This document shows, in pieces, positions 1-9,270 of a stretch of DNA of 64,000 nucleotides; position 1 is the stretch's first letter; every line of letters starts with the position of its first letter. The DNA is from Streptomyces sp. NBC_00569 (GTDB taxonomy: Bacteria > Actinomycetota > Actinomycetes > Streptomycetales > Streptomycetaceae), in assembly GCF_036345255.1 (NCBI RefSeq), contig NZ_CP107783.1:10260490-10324489 (forward strand). The letters run 5' to 3'. Under the pieces are notes generated by a model. The model made no database searches. It had not been told where the DNA came from and saw only the letters and a list, made by a program, of their open reading frames with translations. The position numbers and the translations under genes were made by a program.

Positions 1-31
1 TGAACAGCGAAGGCCTCCGCTGTGGTGGAGC

Positions 32-601
32 GTGGAGCTGCCCAGGGAGCGGAAGGCCGAAGCGATGGCGTACCTGCCCGCACCGTCCCCCGTCCCTGAG
101 CCGGCCCCTGAGGTGCTGCTGGACGCGATCGACGACGAACTCGAAAGCATCGCTCACGACGGGGCCGGCCGTAGAGATGCTGGGAGTCGAGGACGTCTGA
201 CCGATGGGCATGTCTTCGCCTCCGAGCGCGCCACGAAGCTGGAGACCGCCGGCGCCAACAAGCAGCGCCCGCTGTGGGCCTCCACCGGCGTCAAGGACCC
301 CGCGTACAAGGACACCCCGTACGTCGACGAGCTCGTCGCGCCCGGCACGGTCAACACGATGCCGGAGGGCACCCTGAAGGCCACCGCCGACCACGGCGAG
401 ATCACCGGCGACACCATCACGGGCGGCTACGAGCAGGCCCGCGCCGACCTCAAGGCCGCCGACGCGCTCGGCATCTCCTACGACGAGGTCACCCAGCAGC
501 TCGAGGACGAGGCCGTCGCCAAGTTCGAGATCGCCTGGAACGACCTGCTCACGTCGACTGAAGAGGCGATGGGGCACGTTGGAGGAGCTGCGAGGCACTG
601 A
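32..601 (+). pseudogene. tal: Transaldolase C-terminal remnant
   Basis: Residues ~62-173 of this frame read as the C-terminal third of an actinobacterial transaldolase, with the typical blocks [30 protein letters not shown] and [12 protein letters not shown]. The roughly 60 residues upstream do not look like transaldolase, and the catalytic-lysine region of the barrel is missing. The enzyme would swap dihydroxyacetone units between sugar phosphates in the pentose phosphate pathway, but this copy cannot fold as a complete barrel. The junction near position 215 is probably a recombination scar. No other pentose phosphate gene is nearby, so this is debris rather than part of an operon. Confidence 0.75.
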
Positions 602-1149
602 TCCCCGAAGGCCGCGCTTGTGCCTCGTGAGACATGCCTCAATCTGAAGAACGCGGGCTGGTGTGTCCGAAACGGCGCGGGGCTGGCGCCAGCGGGTGCG
701 GAGGCGGTGGTGGGTCCTGTCCGAAGAAGTCGAGTGCGGCCTGCGGGCCGTGATCGCGGCGCGCATGGCGCACTCGTCCAGGTCCCAGACCTTCTCGCGC
801 GCCGTGTTCGTTGCGGGATGAGCAATGGACGATCAATGACGCCAGGCCGCACACCTGGGCCCAGGCGCGAGCTGGCGCCCGGCAAGTGCCACCTATTCAT
901 CAGCCCTCGGCCTTCAAGGCAGTCGGTGGCAGAGCCAGGCCCACAGGGCGTTGACCGTCGCGCCGTGGTCACCAGCTCGAAACGCAGTCGGGCATCCAGG
1001 CAGATCTTGTCGAAGAGGTCGGCGTCAGGCCGGGTCCCGCAGGGTGTACCAGGTGAGGAGCACGACGACATCTCGAAGACGAGGAGATCGTCGCTGCCCT
1101 GAAGGGCGGGGCCGAGGCCGGAGCCTGACCGCGCGGCGGGCGGCCGGGT
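602..1149. other. Intergenic region without a recognisable gene
   Basis: Overlapping open frames exist on both strands, but none shows a recognisable family, a ribosome-binding site or conserved motifs. The stretch lies between a transaldolase remnant and a convergent epoxide hydrolase and is probably decayed sequence. Confidence 0.5.
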
Positions 1150-2145
1150 TCAGTCGGGCAAGCCGCCCAGGAAGTCGAGCAGTGCCGCGTTCACTTCGGC
1201 CGGGCGTTCCTGTTGGGTCCAGTGGCCGCAGCCGGGGAGGGTGACGGTGGGGTGGAGTGTCGGGTTCAGCTGCTGGAGTGCGGGCAGAAGCTGGTCCATG
1301 CCGGGGAAGACGCCCACCAGGTCGCGGTCGCCTACGACGTAGAGTGCGGGAACCTGGATCGGGAGGGCGTCCCAGGCCGCACCCAGCTCCCAGTTGCGGT
1401 CGATGTTGCGGTACAGGTTCAGACCGCCGGTGAAGCCGTTGCGCCGGTACTCCTCGGCGAACACCGCGATGTCGTCCTCCGTCAGCCAGGCCGGCAGTTC
1501 CTTCGGCTCGGCGAGGGTCTCCAGGAAGGTGCTGCCCAGGGGCACGAGGGGCTGCGGGGGCGGGTCGGTCTGGGGGTTGTCGCCGCTTGCTCCGTAGAGA
1601 AAGCGGCGGAAGGTGTTCTCCGGGGCCTCGGCGAACTCGGCGTCGGCCACGCCCGGTTGGCAGAAGTAGTTCTGGTAGAAGCGGCCGTCGAACATCTCCG
1701 CCAGCGCGGTGAGCGGCGGGGTGTGACCGGGGTCGGGCACCGGCGGCGGCACGCTCAGGCCTACGACGCCGCGCACCAGGTCCGGGCGCAGCTGCGCGGT
1801 GAGCCAGGCGACGGGGGCGCCCCAGTCGTGGCCGACCACGGCGAAGCGCTCGCGGTCCAACTGCCGTACCAGTGAGACGACATCGCCGACGAGGTTCGCC
1901 AGCGTGTACGCCTCGACGAGCGCCGGCGCGTCGCTGCGGGCGAAGCCGCGCTGGTCCGGGGCGACGGCGCGGTAGCCGGCCGCGGCGAGCGCGGTGAGCT
2001 GGTGGCGCCAGGAGTACCAGCACTCCGGGAAGCCATGCAGCAGCACCACCAGCGGAGCGTCCTCGTCGCCCGCAGCCGCGTAGTGCAGGGTCAGGCCCTT
2101 GACCTTGATGCTGTGATGCTCCACGCCCTCGATGTGCGCCGCCAC
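1150..2145 (-). CDS. Alpha/beta-hydrolase, epoxide hydrolase type
   Basis: 331 residues, the usual length for the family. The oxyanion motif HGFP is at 37-40, the nucleophile elbow GHDWG at 105-109 (Asp107), a lid with FYQNYF tyrosines near 156-161, an acid in GDRD near 273, and the catalytic His in GCGHW at 308. An Asp nucleophile followed by Trp and lid tyrosines are hallmarks of epoxide hydrolases rather than esterases (family knowledge), so hydrolysis of small epoxides in the cytoplasm is the likely reaction; a haloalkane dehalogenase-like activity is the alternative. The gene is complete, stands alone, and starts at an ATG after a purine-rich stretch. The substrate is unknown. Confidence 0.85.
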   Translation of the reverse strand: MAAHIEGVEHHSIKVKGLTLHYAAAGDEDAPLVVLLHGFPECWYSWRHQLTALAAAGYRAVAPDQRGFARSDAPALVEAYTLANLVGDVVSLVRQLDRERFAVVGHDWGAPVAWLTAQLRPDLVRGVVGLSVPPPVPDPGHTPPLTALAEMFDGRFYQNYFCQPGVADAEFAEAPENTFRRFLYGASGDNPQTDPPPQPLVPLGSTFLETLAEPKELPAWLTEDDIAVFAEEYRRNGFTGGLNLYRNIDRNWELGAAWDALPIQVPALYVVGDRDLVGVFPGMDQLLPALQQLNPTLHPTVTLPGCGHWTQQERPAEVNAALLDFLGGLPD

Positions 2146-2226
2146 GGCCCCTCCTTGGATCGTGCTCCGTCAACTTCCGTCAGACTAGGCCCATGTGTCG
2201 CGCGGAACACTGAGCGTTTTCCATCC

Positions 2227-2705
2227 TCATGTTGAGGCGTCGTGGAGGACGAGGACAGCCTTCACGATGTCGGTGATGCGGTTGGTGCTGCAGCGGAGTC
2301 GAAGTAGGCGCCAGCCCTTCATTCCGTGCTGTCGGGCGGCGGCCAGATCGTGGGTCGAGCCGGGCAGGGCCGGTGAGGCCCAGAGCAGGCGGCCGAACGG
2401 ATCGGTGAGGACCTGGACGTTCATGCCGTGGCGTTTATGTTTCCCGAGTAGTACGGGGTGCCGGCGGCGATGCGGTCGATCGACAGCAGGATGCCGTCAA
2501 GAATGACGAACGCCTTGGTCCGGATCGTCCTCATCGCCTCGGCCAGGGACGGGGCGATGACGGCCAGCACCTCGACGGCCTCGCGGATGGAGCCGAACAC
2601 GGTCGCGATCCCGATACCGAACCCGGCGGCGAGCTGGGTATAGGTGTCGCCGCACCGCAGGTGGGCCAGCGCTGATGGCGCTCGTTGAAAATCCCCACCC
2701 CCTGC
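2227..2705 (-). pseudogene. IS5-family (DDE_Tnp_4) transposase fragment, frameshifted
   Basis: Read on the minus strand, the frame contains DTYTQLAAGFGIGIATV and KAFVILDGILLSIDRI, then, after a 1-base deletion near 2445, MNVQVLTDPFGRLLWASPAL and GSTHDLAAAR. These are typical blocks of Streptomyces IS5-group transposases, including the DDE region D-G...D and the later GSTHD. The N-terminus is cut at ~2705 by unrelated sequence and an upstream stop, and the C-terminal third is missing. It is inactive. Confidence 0.8.
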
Positions 2706-2817
2706 TCATGGGCTCCCCAGGCCTGCTCACTTTCTCTCCCCACCCATCTGCCTAGACTCCAAGCAGTTCCTGTCAGGTTCATGGTGCAAGGTGTGCCACG
2801 GTTGCCATGATCTGTAC

Positions 2818-4196
2818 TTGACATGCTCCCCCTCCTGAAGGAGGGGGATTCCTACGGCTCGCGCCGTGGGGCTTTCTGCTTCGTCGCCGACTGCCCGCCC
2901 GGAGAACTCCGTTGAGGTCTTACACCAGCTCCACAGACTGTCACCGCCAGCCCGGCGGCCAGAAGGTTGCGTGCTGCGTTCACGTCCCGGTCATGGGTCG
3001 TTCCGCACTCACACGTCCAGGTACGGACGTGGAGCGGCATCGTGCCCTGCACGCTGCCGCAGTGGGAGCACAGCTTGGACGAGGGGAAGAAGCGGTCGAC
3101 CGCGATCACTTCCCGCCCGTACCAGGCGGCCTTGTACTCCAGCATGCTCCGCAAGTCCGACCACGCCGCATCCGAGATGGCGCGGGCCAGTTTCCGGTTC
3201 TTGACCATGTTGCGCACGGTCAGGTCCTCGATCACGATCGTTTGGTTTTCACGAACGAGTCGAGTGGTCAGTTGGTGCAGGTGGTCGCGGCGACGGTCGG
3301 CGATGCGGGCGTGGATCTTGGCGACCTTGCGCCGGGCCCTGGCCCGGTTCGCACTGCCCTGCTCCTTCTTCGCCATGCGGCGCTGAGCCTGGGCGAGGGC
3401 GGCACGGTCCTTGCGTTCGTGCCGAGGGTTGGCGATCTTCTCCCCGGTGGACAGGGTCAGCAGGTGATCCAGACCGACGTCGATTCCCACTGCCGCATCG
3501 GCAGCGGCAAGTGGCTCGATGGCCGGGTCCTCGCACAGCAGGGAGACGAACCAGCGCCCCGCCGCGTCCTGCGACACGGTCACCGTGGACGGGGACGCGC
3601 CCTCGGGCAGCGGGCGCGACCACACGATGTCCAGCGGCCGGGCCATCTTCGCCAGAGTCAGCTCCCCGGCACGGAACCGGAAACCGCTGGTGGTGTACTC
3701 GGCAGATTTCCGCGACTTCTTCTTCGACTTGAAGCGCGGATACTTAGCCCGCTTGGCGAAGAAGTTACTGAACGCCGCCTGCAAGTGCCGCAGACACTGC
3801 TGCAACGGTACGGAGGAAACCTCGTTGAGGAACGCCAGTTCCCCGGTCTTCTTCCATGCGGTCAGCATGGCCGAGGTGGCGTTGTAGTTGACCCGCTCCT
3901 GCCGCGCCCACGCTTCGGTGCGGGCGGCAAGCGCGAGGTTGTAGACCTTGCGCACGCATCCGAACGTGCGCGACAGCTCGGCAGCCTGCGCATCGGTCGG
4001 ATAGAAGCGGTACTTGAACGCCCGCTTCACACAAGTCGTGGCCACGCTCACAAACTAGTGCGACCGATGTGTGAGACCAAACCTGCGGGCCAGAGCACGG
4101 CCTTTCGCCCTGGGGGCGAAAGCCCACACCTTGCCCTGCTCCGCAGGAGTCCGTTTCCTCCCCTGCCTGAAGGCAGGGGTATCCACGGAGGAACCC
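2818..4196 (-). mobile_element. IS200/IS605 element, TnpB-only (IS1341 type)
   Basis: The tnpB gene is bracketed by two subterminal hairpins of the IS605 type: CCCCCTCC-TGAA-GGAGGGGG at 2828-2847 (right end, behind the tnpB stop) and CCCCTGCC-TGAA-GGCAGGGG at 4160-4179 (left end). No tnpA is present, so movement would need a Y1 transposase in trans. Exact ends are uncertain by about 20 bp because these elements make no target duplication. In this family a guide (omega) RNA covers the end of tnpB and the right end, so one is expected on the minus strand around 2820-3000 (inference). Confidence 0.75.
2852..4051 (-). CDS. tnpB: TnpB RNA-guided endonuclease
   Basis: 399 residues, full length for TnpB. 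The RuvC-like residues are GIDVGLDHL (Asp191), VIEDL (Glu275) and HDRDVNAARN (Asp354/356). A zinc ribbon with CSHCG (328-331) and CECG (347-349) sits before the last acidic residue. TnpB proteins use a short omegaRNA made from the transposon end to cut DNA next to a transposon-associated motif; this keeps the element in place after excision (family knowledge). All key residues are present, so activity is plausible. The gene diverges from the NACHT gene, and only ~147 bp that include the left-end hairpin separate the two. Confidence 0.9.
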   Translation of the reverse strand: MSVATTCVKRAFKYRFYPTDAQAAELSRTFGCVRKVYNLALAARTEAWARQERVNYNATSAMLTAWKKTGELAFLNEVSSVPLQQCLRHLQAAFSNFFAKRAKYPRFKSKKKSRKSAEYTTSGFRFRAGELTLAKMARPLDIVWSRPLPEGASPSTVTVSQDAAGRWFVSLLCEDPAIEPLAAADAAVGIDVGLDHLLTLSTGEKIANPRHERKDRAALAQAQRRMAKKEQGSANRARARRKVAKIHARIADRRRDHLHQLTTRLVRENQTIVIEDLTVRNMVKNRKLARAISDAAWSDLRSMLEYKAAWYGREVIAVDRFFPSSKLCSHCGSVQGTMPLHVRTWTCECGTTHDRDVNAARNLLAAGLAVTVCGAGVRPQRSSPGGQSATKQKAPRREP

Positions 4197-4197
4197 G

Positions 4198-6033
4198 ATG
4201 AACAGGCGTAAGGCAGGGTGGTTGTGGGCGTTCGTGTGCGTGGTAGCAGTGGCGACAGTGGCGGCGTGGGGTTTACAGGGGCTTAAGCGGGGTGATGTCG
4301 ACCCGGTCGGCGCGGCGTTCGCCTTTGCCGGGCTTGTGGTGGCGGGCTGGTCGGGATGGCTGTCTTGGCAAGGACTGCGCCACCAGGAGAGCGACGCGGT
4401 GGCCATGGCGGGCCGATTGGCGCAAGCAGTGCTGCGAGCGGAGACCGACGCGCGGGCACAGTTACTTGGCGGGGACGGTACGACGATCGATGTGCGGTTC
4501 AGGTTCCGCCCGGCTGCGGCCAGGGACGCCGCAGGTGCCGCCCTGGAGGGGCGATTGAGCGAGGTGGTGAGCTACTACCGGCAGCTGCGACCAGGGCGTC
4601 TGGTGATCACCGGGGCACCAGGGTCAGGCAAGACCGTGCTCGCCCTCGAACTCCTCCTTGCCCTGCTGGAGGAGCGCAAGCCGGAGGACCCGGTCCCGGT
4701 ACGGCTACCTCTGGCCTCTTGGGACACGCTGCCTGTCGCCCACCCCGGCACCGGGCCGAGCATGAGTGCGGGGACCGCCCTCGACCCGGGCGAGGCAGTG
4801 CAGGTCATACGGGCGTGGGTGTGCCGGCATCTGAGCCGCTATCGGATCTCCCCGACTACCGCCGAGGCGCTGATGGACGCAGGGCTCATCCTGCCGGTGC
4901 TGGACGGGCTGGACGAGATGGACGCTGGGGACACGCCCGGGTACGGCTCCCGGGCCCGGCAGGCGTTGGACGTGCTCAACGCCTTCCAACGCGGCCGGGC
5001 GAAAGCAGGCTTGGTGCTGACTTGCCGCAGCGGGCAGTACCGGGCGCTGGAGGCATTGGAGGTGTGGGCCAAAGACGCCGTGCGCGTGGAGATCAGCCAG
5101 ATCAGTCCCGATCAGGCGCGCCTGTTCATCCAGAGGCGGGTGGGGAGCACACCGCGGTGGCAGGGCGTGCTGGAAACCCTCGGCCGGGCCCCGTCCTCGC
5201 CGCTGGCGCGGGCGTTGTCCACCCCGTGGCGGCTGACCGTGGCCGTGACCGTCCACGAGCAGCGCGATCTCACTGGCGCCTACCTGCACTCACCCCAAGA
5301 CCTACTCGGCCCCGTACTGGGCACCGACCGGGCGATCCGCGACTACCTGCTTGAGCTGTTCCTCCGGGACGCCACCGCCCGGCACCGCACCCAGCGGGGC
5401 GGCACCTACACCCCCGCCCAGGTCCGGGCCTGGCTGGGAGTGCTGGCCGCCTACCTGAACACCAATGCCGTCACCGGCCGCACCGTGGCCGGCCGGACCC
5501 TGTCCGGCACCGATCTGGTCCTGCACGAACTGTGGCCTTTGGCAGGCAGTCGTCCCCGCATCGTCCACGCCGCCCTCCTGGCGGTGATGCCCCTGGGGAT
5601 TACCGCCCTGTATCTGTGGACGGACGGCCCTACCCTCTTGACGGGCCTGTTCATCGCGCTGGCCCTTTTGATATTTGGGCTCACATGGTCCGTTGCGTGG
5701 CCAGAGCCTTCGTGGGCTGCCGAGGTGTGGCTGCGTACCCCTCAGGATCGGCGCACAACGGGCTACAGGATCCAGCTCTGGCTTGTGAACGGGTTCGCGT
5801 CCGGGTTCTGGGGGCTTGGGTCGGTGTGGGTGGGGTTCGGGAGTGCGGGGGACATGCGTTATATCGCCTTGCTTCTGTGTACCCGCCGCGGGTCCCAGGC
5901 TCTGCCCTGGCGTCTGGGCAGGTTCCTGCGTTGGGCCACCGATGCCAGTCTGCTCCGCGGTGCTGGCATCGCCTACCAGTTCCGCCATCGCGAACTCCAG
6001 GACTGGCTCGCTAACGCACCAACCACCCCTTAG
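4198..6033 (+). CDS. Membrane-anchored NACHT-domain ATPase (STAND)
   Basis: 611 residues. Two hydrophobic helices lie at ~8-26 and ~38-56, a P-loop GAPGSGKT at 139-146, and a NACHT-type Walker B LPVLDGLDEM at 233-241. Hydrophobic segments follow near 460-500 and 530-560, then the conserved tail with YQFRHRELQDWLA. That order is the Streptomyces NACHT family, P-loop ATPases of the STAND class that often act as phage sensors or regulators (family knowledge; function here unproven). The start follows a strong GGAGGA. The promoter lies within or next to the left end of the TnpB element, so transcription may start inside the IS. The C-terminal membrane part looks shorter than in longer homologues. 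Confidence 0.8.
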   Translation: MNRRKAGWLWAFVCVVAVATVAAWGLQGLKRGDVDPVGAAFAFAGLVVAGWSGWLSWQGLRHQESDAVAMAGRLAQAVLRAETDARAQLLGGDGTTIDVRFRFRPAAARDAAGAALEGRLSEVVSYYRQLRPGRLVITGAPGSGKTVLALELLLALLEERKPEDPVPVRLPLASWDTLPVAHPGTGPSMSAGTALDPGEAVQVIRAWVCRHLSRYRISPTTAEALMDAGLILPVLDGLDEMDAGDTPGYGSRARQALDVLNAFQRGRAKAGLVLTCRSGQYRALEALEVWAKDAVRVEISQISPDQARLFIQRRVGSTPRWQGVLETLGRAPSSPLARALSTPWRLTVAVTVHEQRDLTGAYLHSPQDLLGPVLGTDRAIRDYLLELFLRDATARHRTQRGGTYTPAQVRAWLGVLAAYLNTNAVTGRTVAGRTLSGTDLVLHELWPLAGSRPRIVHAALLAVMPLGITALYLWTDGPTLLTGLFIALALLIFGLTWSVAWPEPSWAAEVWLRTPQDRRTTGYRIQLWLVNGFASGFWGLGSVWVGFGSAGDMRYIALLLCTRRGSQALPWRLGRFLRWATDASLLRGAGIAYQFRHRELQDWLANAPTTP

Positions 6034-6777
6034 GGCCGTTGTGCTCCGGCTTGATACACCGTCTGGATGTGCGGCTCGGGCAAAAGCAGGAACCCTGGAC
6101 ACAAAGGGTCGCCAGCCGCAGCGGGCCGCTGTTCGTCCGGATTCATCCGGCGCAGCCCGCGCTTGGGCCGGTGCGAGCCTTGCAAGGTGATGGACGCAGC
6201 CCATCCCGGAGCGATGCTGCAAGCGGCGTTCACGGCGAGGAGCGGGCCCGAATTCTCGATTGACAGCCAAGTCCCCCCACTTCATTGACTACTCAATCAA
6301 GTGGGTAGGAAGAGCCGGGGCGGTGATTTTCACAGATCCTCATCAGCGCGAGGAGAGCCTGTCGTCCCGCCGTCAGGCGCCGGCACCGCGTGCCGATCTC
6401 TCGCCGTCGGATCACGAGTTGGCAGGTCAGGTACGGCAGGGTTCGGGTGGACAGATCGATCGATGACGGGTAGACAAGCTCACCCCGCAGGAGGAGATCG
6501 TTGCGCTGCGCGTCCTACGGCGCCTACGAGCACGTCATGAACATCGGCTTCGCTGCCTAAGCGTGCTGTGGGATCTCAAGTTCGGCTGCACAATCTCACC
6601 GCCCGCTTCATACCGACTGCACTCTCCGCGCTTCTCGACGAACTCGCCCACCGCGCACGGCACATCGAACTGGCCGGCGAGAGCCGGGCCGCAGCACCTC
6701 CTACCTTTGTCTGGGGCTCCGCCTCCCTGCCCGTCTCACTCTCCGCGCGCGGATCATGGGTGAGCTATCCTCCGCGC
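6034..6777. other. Gap between NACHT and DUF2461 genes
   Basis: No credible gene. It contains a 30-nt inverted repeat (6276-6305). Positions 6577-6630 closely resemble 47433-47487 (for example GCTGCAC, CGCTTCATA and GCTGCACT in the same order and spacing), which suggests a shared IS end or remnant. An open frame continues upstream of 6778 but has no ribosome-binding site. Confidence 0.5.
6276..6305. repeat. Inverted repeat, possible operator or stem-loop
   Basis: CCCACTT-c-ATTGA on one arm pairs with TCAAT-c-AAGTGGG on the other, with a ctac loop and one internal mismatch. It lies ~240 bp behind the NACHT stop. No T-run follows, so it is more likely an operator or IS remnant than an intrinsic terminator. 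Confidence 0.5.
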
Positions 6778-7410
6778 ATGCGCGGACAGTTCACCGGCTG
6801 GCCGGAGCAGGCCATGGACGTGTTGTGGCAGCTCCAGGGCGAACCCGCCCACGCGACCCGCGAGCGCTACCGCGCGGACCGCGAACGCCTGGTCCGGCAG
6901 CCGATGATCGCCCTGCTCAACGAGATCGCGGACACCGACCCCCGGTATGAGGACTTCTCCGTCTGGCACTATCGCACCGACTCCTGGTGGTGGCAGCACC
7001 AGGGCGCGGTGATCCGACTCGGCCGCAAGATCGAGATCAGTCTCCGATTCGCCCTGGACGGCCTTCTCATCCAGGGCGCCTGGTGGTACCCCGATCCCGG
7101 CCAGGTGGACATGTTCCGCAAAGCCGTCGCCTCCGAGGGGAGCGGACGCGAACTGTCCGCCATTGTCGAGGACGTGCGGAAGAAGGGCTACGACATCTCC
7201 GGGGACGTGATGAAACGCCCCCCGCGCGGCTATCCGACGGACCACTCCCGTACCAACCTGCTGCGCCACCGTTCGCTGATCGCCGCCCGTCCCCTCGGCT
7301 GCGAGGAGTGGCTGCACACCCACGAAGCGGTCGACCGGGTCCGCTCGGCCGCCGCCGACCTGGACGCCCTGCTGATGTGGCTGGTCCGCCACGTGAAGCG
7401 CGCCGCCTGA
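6778..7410 (+). CDS. DUF2461 family protein
   Basis: 210 residues from the ATG at 6778. The sequence opens with FTGWPEQAMDVLWQL, has RQPMIALLNEIA near 41-52, SVWHYRTDSWWW near 61-72 and a central GAWWYPDP. This matches the layout of the DUF2461 (TIGR02453) family, whose function is unknown. The frame stays open for 70 codons upstream, but those codons look non-coding and overlap a repeat shared with 47.4 kb, so I prefer the internal start. No obvious operon partner. Confidence 0.65.
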   Translation: MRGQFTGWPEQAMDVLWQLQGEPAHATRERYRADRERLVRQPMIALLNEIADTDPRYEDFSVWHYRTDSWWWQHQGAVIRLGRKIEISLRFALDGLLIQGAWWYPDPGQVDMFRKAVASEGSGRELSAIVEDVRKKGYDISGDVMKRPPRGYPTDHSRTNLLRHRSLIAARPLGCEEWLHTHEAVDRVRSAAADLDALLMWLVRHVKRAA

Positions 7411-7542
7411 CATCACGAGGGCGCCGCGCGGCACGGGAAGGCCACACCCATGCCGCCGGCCCCCGCGCTCAGAAGGTGATGCGCGCACCTTCAGCGCCGA
7501 CCGTGCCCTTGCCGAAATCCTCGTCCGGGCAGGTCATGCGGC

Positions 7543-8130
7543 ATGTTCGTACTCGTGGAGGATGCCGCCGAGGCGATCGCGTCGTCGTACCTCGAGGCAG
7601 GCGATCCGGTCCGGATCGGTGATCGGCGCGGGCAAGGGATTCAGGGGGCGGGCGTTCGCGATGCCCTGATGGGGCCGGTGGCGACGATGTATCGGGTCCT
7701 GCGCCGGCACGGCGAGGTCCGCGAGCGCCGCCGCCAGGCCGTCCATCCGCCCCGCAAGAAGCCTGAGTTGATCGCGACCGCGCCGAACCGGGTGTGGTCG
7801 TGGGACATCACAAAGCTCAAGGGCCCGTATCGGGGCAGCTACTTCTGCCTCTACACGATCATTGATATCTACAGCCGCTACACCGTCGGCTGGATGATTT
7901 CCGCATCCGAGAATAAGGAGCTCGCCGAGCAGTTCCTGTCCTCCACGATCACCAAGTACCCCGTTGGGCGGGGGCAGTTGACGATCCACTCCGACCGGGG
8001 ATCGGCGATGATCGCCCACAATGCCGCGCAGATGCTCAGCAATATGGGCGTCACCAAGTCCCACTCGCGACCGAAGACATCGAATGACAATCCGTACTCG
8101 GAAAGTCAGTACAAAACCCTCAAATGCCGG
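7543..8130 (+). pseudogene. IS3-family transposase (orfB) fragment
   Basis: The frame holds rve-type integrase blocks: PNRVWSWDITKL (first Asp), YTIIDIYSRYTVGWMI, IHSDRGSAM (second Asp) and NDNPYSESQYKTLK (Glu region). The HTH part of the element (orfA) is missing on the left and homology stops at ~8130, after which the open frame runs on into unrelated sequence. It is a truncated, inactive copy. Confidence 0.8.
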
Positions 8131-8397
8131 CACGATACCGGCTCTCGGTGGTCTCGAGCTGCAACACGAGGCCGTGGGGTCCCTGCTCGGCTTGTCGTTG
8201 GAGTCAGCAGGAACCAGGTCAGGAACCCCGCCCTTCTCGGTGCAAGCCAGTGCGCGGATCGTGGCAGCGAGACAGACATCGCGGTACAGGCCCGACCACT
8301 CCTGATGCCGCTCATCGAGGTTGCCGAGGACGGTCGATGGATTGCTGTGACGAGTAAAGTCCCCTGTGCCCGAGACTGCTTTCAGGGGGTGGGGACG

Positions 8398-8787
8398 ATG
8401 CTCGACGGGCTGCACTCGTATGCGATCGGCGTTCTGATCACGGCGGTCCCCGTGCTGGTGGGCGCGCTGCTCTTCATCTGGCGGGACGTGAACCTGCGGC
8501 GCAGGGGAGTGGTTGTCCGGGCCAAATGCGTGGAATCGAAGCGCACCGACAAGGGGACGGTCAGGCTCCGCCTGCTCTATGAGGTGGAGGGCGTGCAGTA
8601 CTACTGCGACAGCCTGCCCTTCCCGTCTGCACCGGTCGGCGTCGGACAGCGACTGGACGTGATCTACGATGCCAAAACCCCTGGCTACTCAGAGGTTGTG
8701 CACCAGAGAACCAGTGGTTGGGTGCCAAAAATCGTGGGCACAGTCGCTGTCGTGCTGCTTGTGCTGACCGGGATTTCCTACCTCTGA
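8398..8787 (+). CDS. Small DUF3592-like membrane protein
   Basis: 129 residues from the ATG at 8398, which has a GGGGTGGGG ribosome-binding site; the in-frame upstream codons belong to IS debris. A membrane helix is at ~8-27, a soluble beta-rich part follows with a GVVVRAKCV start and YYCDSLPFPSAPVGVGQ, and a second helix is at ~110-128. This two-helix plus small beta domain plan matches DUF3592 proteins, which have no assigned function. It stands alone. Confidence 0.65.
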   Translation: MLDGLHSYAIGVLITAVPVLVGALLFIWRDVNLRRRGVVVRAKCVESKRTDKGTVRLRLLYEVEGVQYYCDSLPFPSAPVGVGQRLDVIYDAKTPGYSEVVHQRTSGWVPKIVGTVAVVLLVLTGISYL

Positions 8788-9009
8788 CCCGTGCACTTCG
8801 ACTCCGGCCTCACCGTGCGAAGAACCGCCGGACTTCTCGGGGCGCCCCTATGACCGTGGTCTGAGCCGGGTTGTGGGGACCAAGGCCGGACCGACGAAGG
8901 CAGGAGTCAGGCAACTTCGGCAAGGGCGTTGCTGCCTCTGGAACATGGTGGATCTCGTTGAGGATGGCCAGAGTGGACGCGGCTGCGTCCAGAAACCGGT
9001 TCTGTTCGG

Positions 9010-9150
9010 GGCGGCGCCTGCTGCAGGTTCTGCTTGTTGCCGTCCGGCAGTCGCTCTGCCATCGGTTGGATCGGCTCGCCGCCCGTCCAGCATCAGTCCC
9101 CGCAGATAGGCAGTCACCCTTCGCCCGCTGATCCTTGCGCGTACGGGTGT
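9010..9150 (-). pseudogene. IS701-family transposase relic
   Basis: The minus strand reads RRVTAYLRGLMLDGRR, then after a frameshift near 9080 PIQPMAERLPDGNKQNLQQ. Both are the N-terminal signature of Streptomyces IS701-type transposases. Only ~45 codons survive, followed by unrelated sequence, so this is a short scar upstream of the ABC exporter genes. Confidence 0.6.
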
Positions 9151-9270
9151 GGCGGCGTACTCCGACGTGGTGTCGGGGTGCGCCGCCACGAGGTGGTGCG
9201 GTAGGGGTTGTGTGGCCGTCACGGGGTGGTGCGTGCGGGTTTTGCGTGGTGGTCCGCCTGGTCATCCGGG

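Noticed and set aside
8106..8375. Minus-strand frame with ERHQEWSGLYRDVCLAATIRAL
   Set aside because: It looks protein-like, but it has no start signal or known family and overlaps IS debris; too weak to call.
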